DNA from: Longimicrobiaceae bacterium
GTDB lineage: Bacteria > Gemmatimonadota > Gemmatimonadetes > Longimicrobiales > Longimicrobiaceae
Reading direction: 5' to 3'
NCBI GenBank assembly: GCA_036375715.1
Contig: DASVBS010000053.1
Span: 84,873-148,872 of the forward strand
DNA length: 64,000 nucleotides
In this document: piece by piece, positions 58,958 through 64,000 of the stretch
How positions within the stretch are numbered: position 1 is the stretch's first letter
Layout: each line of letters begins with the position of its first letter
The notes under the pieces: model-generated
Told to the model about the DNA's origin: nothing
The model's input: the letters and a program-made list of their open reading frames with translations, nothing else
The model's database searches: none
Program-made: the position numbers and the translations under genes

Positions 58958-60319
58958 TCAGATGTGCTCGAGTCCGTATGCCTTCAGCTTCTGCCAGAGC
59001 GTGGTGCGACCCATTCCGAGCGCGGCGGCGGCCCGGGTGCGATTTCCTTCGGCCTCCTCCAGCGCCTGCTGGATGGCCGCGCGCTCCGCCGCCGGGTCCG
59101 GGGCCTGGTAGCGCCGGGACGCTTCCTCTTTCGGCTCCTCGGGCTGCTCTTCCGGTCGCTCGAGGATCTCGGGCGGCAGGTGGCAGGGCAGGATTCGGTT
59201 ACCGTCGCACACGATGCAGGCGTGCTCGATAGCGGCCATCAGCTCGCGAACATTGCCCGGCCAGTCGTACGCTTGCAGCACCTCCAGCGTCTCGTCGGAC
59301 ACCCCGGCGATCTGGCGCTCGGCGTCACCCACGCGCTTGTTCCAGGCTGAAACCGCAGCCGACACCAGGGCAGGGATGTCCCCCTTACGATCCTTCAGGT
59401 CCGGAATGCGGATCTGGAAGACCTTCAGCCGGAAGTAAAGATCGGCGCGAAAGCGCCCGTCCTCCACCATCGCTTCCAGGTCGTGGTGGGTCGCCGCGAT
59501 CACCCGCACGTCCACCGGAATAGGTCGGACGGTGCCCACCCGGGTGACCTCTCGCTCCTGCAACACGCGCAGGAGCTTGGCCTGCATCGCCTGGCTCACG
59601 TCGCCGATCTCGTCGAGGAAGATCGTGCCGCCGTTCGCCTCCTCGAACAGGCCTTTACGCTCGGCTACGGCGCCGGTGAACGCCCCTCGGGCATGACCGA
59701 AGAGCTCGGACTCCAGCATCCCCTCGGCGAGGGCAGAGCAGTTCACCGCCACGAAGGGGCGACCCCGCCGCGGGCTGGCCTCGTGAATCGCCCGGGCAGC
59801 CAGCTCCTTGCCCGTACCCGTGGCCCCTCGCAGGAGCACCGTGGACGAGGTGGGTGCGACCCGGGCGATGGCCTGCAGCACCTCCTTCATCTCCGGGCCC
59901 GAGGCGATCATCCGATCCGAGCCGATCCCCCGGACCGGCGCACGCGAGGCGATGATGTGCCGGATCTTCGACCGCAGCAGCTCGTTGTCGCACGGCTTGG
60001 TGAGGTAGTCGTCGGCGCCGAGCTTCAGTGCCTGCACCGCAGAATCCACCGTGGCGTAGCCAGTGAGCATCAGCACCGGCACCGTGTAGCCCGACCGCCG
60101 AATCTCCTCGAGCACGGAGAGACCGCTGCGACCCTCCATCTTCAGATCGAGGAGAACGAGCTGATACCGCTCGCTCTGCAGCCGGGCGATCCCCTCGTCC
60201 CCGCTGGCCGCGGCATCCACCTGGTAGCCCTCGTCCATGAGGAGAGCTCGGGTGCCGACCCGGAAGGCGCGGTCATCATCGATGATCAGAATGCGTGCGA
60301 TCGTCTCGTCGGAGGCCAT
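58958..60319 (-). CDS. NtrC-family sigma-54-dependent response regulator
   Basis: 453 residues. Receiver (about 8-125) with phospho-acceptor Asp in LVLLDLKMEG, acidic pair IIDDDRAF and KPCD; AAA+ domain (about 140-375) with Walker A GATGTGKELAAR, the sigma-54-contacting loop GAFTGA, Walker B GGTIFLDEIGDV and the arginine-finger region RFRADLYFRLKVFQIRIPDL in outline; Fis-type helix-turn-helix at the end (GNRTRAAAALGMGRTTLWQKLK). All parts look functional. The kinase gene lies immediately upstream (21 bases), and sigma-54 promoters flank the pair on both sides, at 58818 and 62346. Confidence 0.95.
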   Translation of the reverse strand: MASDETIARILIIDDDRAFRVGTRALLMDEGYQVDAAASGDEGIARLQSERYQLVLLDLKMEGRSGLSVLEEIRRSGYTVPVLMLTGYATVDSAVQALKLGADDYLTKPCDNELLRSKIRHIIASRAPVRGIGSDRMIASGPEMKEVLQAIARVAPTSSTVLLRGATGTGKELAARAIHEASPRRGRPFVAVNCSALAEGMLESELFGHARGAFTGAVAERKGLFEEANGGTIFLDEIGDVSQAMQAKLLRVLQEREVTRVGTVRPIPVDVRVIAATHHDLEAMVEDGRFRADLYFRLKVFQIRIPDLKDRKGDIPALVSAAVSAWNKRVGDAERQIAGVSDETLEVLQAYDWPGNVRELMAAIEHACIVCDGNRILPCHLPPEILERPEEQPEEPKEEASRRYQAPDPAAERAAIQQALEEAEGNRTRAAAALGMGRTTLWQKLKAYGLEHI

Positions 60320-60340
60320 TCCAACCCTGGATGGTTTACG

Positions 60341-62143
60341 TCAAACCCCGGCCGCGGAACGCGACGCCTGCGCATCCGCGCTTGACAGGGATGAGTCCAG
60401 CGTCTCGCGGGGAAGCTGCACGATGAAGCGGCTCCCCTTACCAACCTCGCTCTCCACCGTGAGCCTGCCGCGGTGGCCACGGATGATTCCTTCCGAAACG
60501 AACAACCCCAGCCCGATCCCCCGCACCTCAGGCTTGGTGGTGAAGAACGCCTCGAAGATATGCGGCAGGTCCGCTTCCGAGATGCCGGCTCCCGTATCTT
60601 CGACTTCGACCTCTACGGCTTCAGGACCACCGCGGGTTCTCAGGTAGAGGGTGCCGCCATTCGGCATTGCGTCGATGGCGTTGTCCACCAGGTTCGCGAG
60701 CACCTGCTGAATCGCGTCCGGATGCGCAACCACGGTCGGTAGCTCGGGATCGAGGCTCATGCGTAGGTCTACGCCGTTCTTCTCCAGCTGATCCCGGGCG
60801 AGCGTAGCGACACGCTGGACGAGGTGGTTGAGCTGCAGAGGACGCGCCGCGTCCGCCAACGGCCGGCTCTGGTCCAGCAGCTGCCGTGTGAGCACCGCCA
60901 TACGATCCAGCTCCTCGCGCGCCAGCTCCAGGAACTCGCGGTTCGGATCGGTCGGATCTCCCCGTCGATCCAGGACCTCGAGGCAGTTCTGGATATTGTA
61001 GATGGGATTGTTGATCTCGTGGGAGAGCTGCGCGACCAGCCGGCCCATCGCCGCCAGCTTCTCGCGATGGATGAGCTCCGCCTGGGCGGAGCGCAACCGC
61101 GCCTCACGCTCGGCGATGGCGGAGCGCATCTCGGCGAAGGCCCGCGTGAGCTGGCCGATCTCGTCGCCGGAGGCCCGTGGTAGAGGGGTCTGGAAGTTTC
61201 CCTGCGCAACGTCCGTGGCGGCCGCGGCGAGCACCTGTGCGGGTCTCGCCACGATGCGCGCCACCACCAGGGCGAGCAGCAGTGAGAGCAACAGGGCGAA
61301 CAACCCGATCCCCACCATCGATTGACGGATTCCCCGGACGATCTGCAGCTCCTCCGCGACCGAGCGGAAGAGCAGGATTCCCACCTCGCCGTCCGGCGAG
61401 AGGAGCGGGCTGACGCCAATCAGGTACGGCAGCGAGGCGATCGGCGGACCGAAGATCGGTCCGCCGCGGACCAGTCCCGCCAGATCGAGGTCCTCCAGCG
61501 ACCGGGCGATGCTGTCCGGCAGGGTGGTCCCGACCAGCGAATCCCCCGCCACGAGAGCCACCTCGCCGCCGGTGATCACCTTCATGTCGCCGATGGTCCG
61601 CTCGTCCAGGCGGGTTCCCACGCCGATGATCCCCACGCGCACGCTGTCCAGCGCAAGGGTGTCTGGGAGCGTGTCTCCCTCGGGGCGTGGTGGCGGCTCC
61701 AGGAACACCGGCCACACTGCGACGTTCAGTGCCGCGGAATCGCGATCACTGAGCACCACCACCGTCCCCCCCGCGGAGATGGTCGCCGAATCCAGCATCG
61801 GCCCCACCAGAGGTCTCCCCGCCGTGTCCGCAGCAAGCACGCTCCTGCCCGGCGAGATCTGGCGCAGCAGGACGGACTCCAGTGCGGCACTGTCGCCCTC
61901 GCCGAGGAGCTCCTCCACCTCCGGTTCACGGGCGATCCGACGCGCGCTCTCCTGGAGAGCATCGTTCTGCCGCTCCCAGTACGTACCGAGAGCGTCGATG
62001 GCGTTCATCAGCTCTTCGGTCGCCCGCTCGTACACCCGGTTCTCCACGGCACGCCCGATCATCACCAGTGCGGGAATGACGGTGAGCAGCGACGCCCCCG
62101 CAAAGAGCAGAAAGATCTTGGTTCGAACCGAGAGACCGCGCAT
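60341..62143 (-). CDS. Sensor histidine kinase paired with the NtrC-type regulator
   Basis: 600 residues from ATG 62143 (MRGLSVRTKIFLLFAG; an ATG at 62209 would add 22). First membrane helix about 8-27, periplasmic sensor about 28-285 (cache-like, with NRVYERATEELMNAIDALGT), second helix about 287-310 (VGIGLFALLLSLLLALVVA), HAMP, then the H-box LVAQLSHEINNPIYN, N-box LVDNAIDAMPNG, GEDTGAGI-type EVEDTGAGIS and GIGLGLFVSEGI. It transmits an extracytoplasmic signal to the adjacent regulator. The sensed signal is unknown; sigma-54 targets nearby are cell-envelope lipoproteins. Divergent from the small lipoprotein gene. Confidence 0.93.
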   Translation of the reverse strand: MRGLSVRTKIFLLFAGASLLTVIPALVMIGRAVENRVYERATEELMNAIDALGTYWERQNDALQESARRIAREPEVEELLGEGDSAALESVLLRQISPGRSVLAADTAGRPLVGPMLDSATISAGGTVVVLSDRDSAALNVAVWPVFLEPPPRPEGDTLPDTLALDSVRVGIIGVGTRLDERTIGDMKVITGGEVALVAGDSLVGTTLPDSIARSLEDLDLAGLVRGGPIFGPPIASLPYLIGVSPLLSPDGEVGILLFRSVAEELQIVRGIRQSMVGIGLFALLLSLLLALVVARIVARPAQVLAAAATDVAQGNFQTPLPRASGDEIGQLTRAFAEMRSAIAEREARLRSAQAELIHREKLAAMGRLVAQLSHEINNPIYNIQNCLEVLDRRGDPTDPNREFLELAREELDRMAVLTRQLLDQSRPLADAARPLQLNHLVQRVATLARDQLEKNGVDLRMSLDPELPTVVAHPDAIQQVLANLVDNAIDAMPNGGTLYLRTRGGPEAVEVEVEDTGAGISEADLPHIFEAFFTTKPEVRGIGLGLFVSEGIIRGHRGRLTVESEVGKGSRFIVQLPRETLDSSLSSADAQASRSAAGV

Positions 62144-62260
62144 CGATCCCGGGGGGAACTTCGCACAGCGCCAGCCGGAGCTGCCCGGCGGCGAAGGCGA
62201 ACTGTTCACTGAACGGGCGACAGGTGCTCACTGAACACTCACGGGCCGAAAAAATCGATC

Positions 62261-62322
62261 CGTGGCGCCGGTCGAGCCCTGCGCGACAGCACGAAAACTA
62301 AGACGTGGCGCGGAATTACGCC
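62261..62322 (+). promoter_or_regulatory. Candidate enhancer sites for the NtrC-type activator
   Basis: CGTGGCGC occurs twice, at 62261-62268 and 62302-62309 (41 bases apart). The second is half of a perfect palindrome, GTGGCG-N8-CGCCAC (62303-62322). Both lie upstream of the sigma-54 promoter at 62346 in the divergent region next to the kinase gene, a suitable place for activator binding. Confidence 0.45.
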
Positions 62323-62345
62323 ACCTGGGGCGGAAGCTCTGATCG

Positions 62346-62361
62346 TGGCATACCGGTTGCC
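62346..62361 (+). promoter_or_regulatory. Sigma-54 (-24/-12) promoter
   Basis: TGGCATA-CCGG-TTGCC against TGGCACG-N4-TTGCW: GG and GC invariant, spacing exact. It points at the small lipoprotein gene 109 bases downstream. Confidence 0.75.
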
Positions 62362-62469
62362 TTAAGAGGGCCCCGATCGAAGCGAGCGCCAAACGCAAAA
62401 ACCACCGAGCGCTCCGCTGGCGGGCGACGACGCCCGACACGCACGGTAACCCGAATTGGGGAGAATCAA

Positions 62470-62718
62470 ATGCTGAAGAATCGCTTCTTTGCCGCCCTCG
62501 CGATCGCCGGCCTCATCGGCACCGCGGCCGCGTGTGCGTCGGAGCAGGAGGATGTGCAGTTCGACGATCCGACGCTCGAGGAGACGACGCCCGCGCCCCC
62601 GCTCCCTGAGGAGCCGATGACCGAGGACACGATGCCGATGCCGGGCGCTACGGATACCGCCGGCGCTGACACGGGCGCGGCGATGGACACCGCGGCGACC
62701 GATACGTCGGGGCTGTAA
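62470..62718 (+). CDS. Small secreted Pro/Thr/acidic lipoprotein-like protein
   Basis: 82 residues from ATG 62470. Signal segment (FFAALAIAGLIGTAAACASE) ending at Cys22, probably lipidated although the lipobox AAAC is not ideal. The mature part is unstructured: Asp/Glu, Thr, Pro and Met rich (EETTPAPPLPEEPMTEDTMP, DTAGADTGAAMDTAATDTSG). No family. It is a complete unit with a sigma-54 promoter and a strong terminator, located next to the NtrC/kinase pair, so it is a likely direct target of that system. Confidence 0.75.
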   Translation: MLKNRFFAALAIAGLIGTAAACASEQEDVQFDDPTLEETTPAPPLPEEPMTEDTMPMPGATDTAGADTGAAMDTAATDTSGL

Positions 62719-62740
62719 GCGTCGTAAATCAGGAGGTTTT

Positions 62741-62779
62741 GAGCCCGGTCTCCATCCGGAGGCCGGGCTCTTCTATTTT
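62741..62779 (+). terminator. Intrinsic terminator of the small lipoprotein gene
   Basis: GAGCCCGG-T-CTCC / GGAG-G-CCGGGCTC forms a long stem (62741-62770) with a four-base loop and one opposed mismatch, followed by TTCTATTTT. Clear intrinsic terminator. Confidence 0.85.
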
Positions 62780-62903
62780 GTATGCTCCGTGTGTCTGTAC
62801 GCTCCGTATGCCGTCTCTGCCAGCGGTGCCGACAACTCCGGTACCGTGGTCCAATCCCTTGTCTGGCGCGCCTACGGGGACGCTACCCGCGCTTTCCAGC
62901 GAA

Positions 62904-64000
62904 ATGATCCACGCCCTACACCGCTTTTTCCTGGCTCCTGCGCTCCTTCTGGCCCTCTGGGGGTGCGAGTCGGGTGATGGGCGGCTCGCCCCCGCTTCCG
63001 CGGCCGCGCCGGAAGCCGTCGGCGCATCGGCATCCGCAAGCGCGGACAGCGCGGAGCTTCCGAAAACAGGGTTCGCCTCCCGCGTAGAGCGCCCGGACAC
63101 GATCCGGGCGCTCTACGTGAACGGCTGGGCGGCGGGATCTCGCTCGCGAATGCGGGAGCTGATCCGGATCGCGGAAGAAACCGAGATCAACGCTTTTGTC
63201 ATCGACGTAAAGGAATCCGACACCTATCTGGTCTACGACTCGACTGCGATCCCGCTCGCCCGCGAGATCGGAGCGGACCAGCGGCCCGCCTCCCGCTGGC
63301 TTCCCGCGCTGCTCGATACACTGCAAGCCCATGGCATCTACTCCATCGCGCGCATCGTGGTCTTCAAGGACCGCATGCTGGCGGAGGCTCGTCCCGAGCT
63401 GGCGATCCGGAATCTCAACGGGCAGATCTGGCTGGACAGCGACGGCAGGCCCTGGGTGAACCCGTACGACCGCAGGGTGTGGGATTACAACATCGCGATC
63501 GCGGCGGAGGCGTTGGACATGGGCTTCGGTGAGATCCAGTGGGACTACGTGCGTTTTCCCGATGTGACCGCTGCCCAGCGGACGAACATGGTCTATCCCG
63601 GTGCCGGCGAGGTCAGCCGCGAGGACAACATTCGCGACTTCATCGCCTACTCCCGCGAGAAGCTGAGCAGGTATCAGGTCCCCATCGCGGCCGACGTCTT
63701 CGGGATGGTGACCTACATGGAGGGCGACGTGGGGATCGGACAGAACTGGGAGAAGCTTGTTCGGGTGTCGGATGCACTCCTGCCGATGGTCTATCCGTCG
63801 CACTACTATCAGGGAATGTACGGCTTCCAGGCCCCCAATGCCCACCCGTACGAGGTCGTGCGCGCCGCGCTGCAGGATGCGGTCGAGAGGACGGAAGCGT
63901 TGCGGCAACAAGGAGAGAAGACCGCCGAGATCATTCCCTGGCTGCAGGCGATGAGCGCCGACTGGCTCGACGACCTCCGCTACGGTCCCCACCACCTGCG
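62904..64000 (+). CDS. DUF4015-type putative glycoside hydrolase lipoprotein, 3'-truncated by window edge
   Basis: At least 365 residues, open to the end of the window. ATG 62904 opens a lipoprotein signal (FFLAPALLLALWGC), then an Ala/Ser-rich linker (about 25-52). The DUF4015/PF13200 domain follows, a TIM-barrel of the putative glycoside hydrolase type: IRALYVNGWAAGSRSRMREL, INAFVIDVKESDTYLVYDS, a GIYSIARIVVFKD strand, WVNPYDRRVWDYNIAIAAEA, LDMGFGEIQWDYVRFPD and PIAADVFGM, LLPMVYPSHYY. The Asp/Glu in IQWDYVRFPD and VIDVKES are candidate catalytic positions. Substrate unknown. The 124 bases between the preceding terminator and this start hold no clear promoter. Confidence 0.85.
   Translation, partial: MIHALHRFFLAPALLLALWGCESGDGRLAPASAAAPEAVGASASASADSAELPKTGFASRVERPDTIRALYVNGWAAGSRSRMRELIRIAEETEINAFVIDVKESDTYLVYDSTAIPLAREIGADQRPASRWLPALLDTLQAHGIYSIARIVVFKDRMLAEARPELAIRNLNGQIWLDSDGRPWVNPYDRRVWDYNIAIAAEALDMGFGEIQWDYVRFPDVTAAQRTNMVYPGAGEVSREDNIRDFIAYSREKLSRYQVPIAADVFGMVTYMEGDVGIGQNWEKLVRVSDALLPMVYPSHYYQGMYGFQAPNAHPYEVVRAALQDAVERTEALRQQGEKTAEIIPWLQAMSADWLDDLRYGPHHL

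Noticed and set aside
62916..63995. A 359-codon minus-strand frame at the right edge
   Set aside because: Antisense to the DUF4015 gene, which has a signal sequence and clear family motifs on the plus strand.
1..64000. CRISPR arrays, tRNA or rRNA genes, insertion sequences and phage genes
   Set aside because: I looked in the intergenic gaps on both strands and found no regularly spaced repeats, no cloverleaf with a T-arm GTTCGA, no transposase or integrase and no structural phage protein.

Overview
The window is 64 kb of GC-rich (roughly two-thirds G+C), densely coded bacterial chromosome. There is no rRNA, no recognisable tRNA, no phage or IS element and no CRISPR array. The gene mix suggests a Gram-negative, didermic soil-type bacterium: futalosine-route menaquinone genes, sigma-54 signalling, many lipoproteins, giant secreted TolB-propeller proteins ending in an outer-membrane barrel with C-terminal Phe, and two ATP-dependent DNA ligase systems. 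My best guess is Gemmatimonadota; this is an inference from gene content, not from a marker gene.

Layout. 0-8 kb: C-terminal part of glycine dehydrogenase GcvP, small envelope proteins, a lytic transglycosylase, futalosine hydrolase (mqnB), ftsZ and a degenerate response regulator. 8-12.3 kb: NHEJ module (ligD, ku, small Rho-N-like protein). 12.5-15.3 kb: a PQQ-type substrate-binding/beta-propeller fusion next to a CtaG-like assembly factor. 15.5-20.4 kb: an SbcD/YhaO nuclease and a YhaN-like ATPase with an unexplained C-terminal domain. 20.6-31.4 kb: CE15 esterase, Ppx/GppA, a Vps62-like protein with a barrel-like tail, CDP-alcohol phosphatidyltransferase, DUF192, an AAA ATPase behind a palindromic operator candidate, a sialidase-like protein and an MFS transporter. 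31.4-42.7 kb: a DNA-repair block in which imuA-imuB-dnaE2 (mutasome) points left and the exonuclease-ligase-helicase-PdeM operon points right from one shared 385-bp intergenic region. 42.7-43.5 kb: a long non-coding stretch with a palindromic repeat element and a candidate structured RNA. 43.5-47.8 kb: two small genes with near-consensus sigma-70 promoters, mqnD, a DEAD-box helicase and small proteins. 47.9-54.4 kb: two tandem 1,040-1,050-residue peptidase/propeller/barrel paralogues, then a TetR regulator. 55-64 kb: a lipoprotein operon (TPR, BamE-like plus TPR, LpoB-like), an NtrC-family regulator and its histidine kinase, a small lipoprotein behind a sigma-54 promoter, and a DUF4015 putative glycoside hydrolase cut by the right edge.

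How it fits together. Four DNA-repair modules lie within about 34 kb: end joining, YhaO/YhaN, translesion mutasome and the Lhr2-type ligase operon. The right end links an NtrC/kinase pair to two sigma-54 promoters, one in front of the LpoB-like operon and one in front of a secreted lipoprotein, suggesting an envelope-stress circuit. Three unrelated-in-sequence but similarly built elements (inverted repeats made of short tandem repeats, 150-215 bp) sit between genes and look like a dispersed repeat class.
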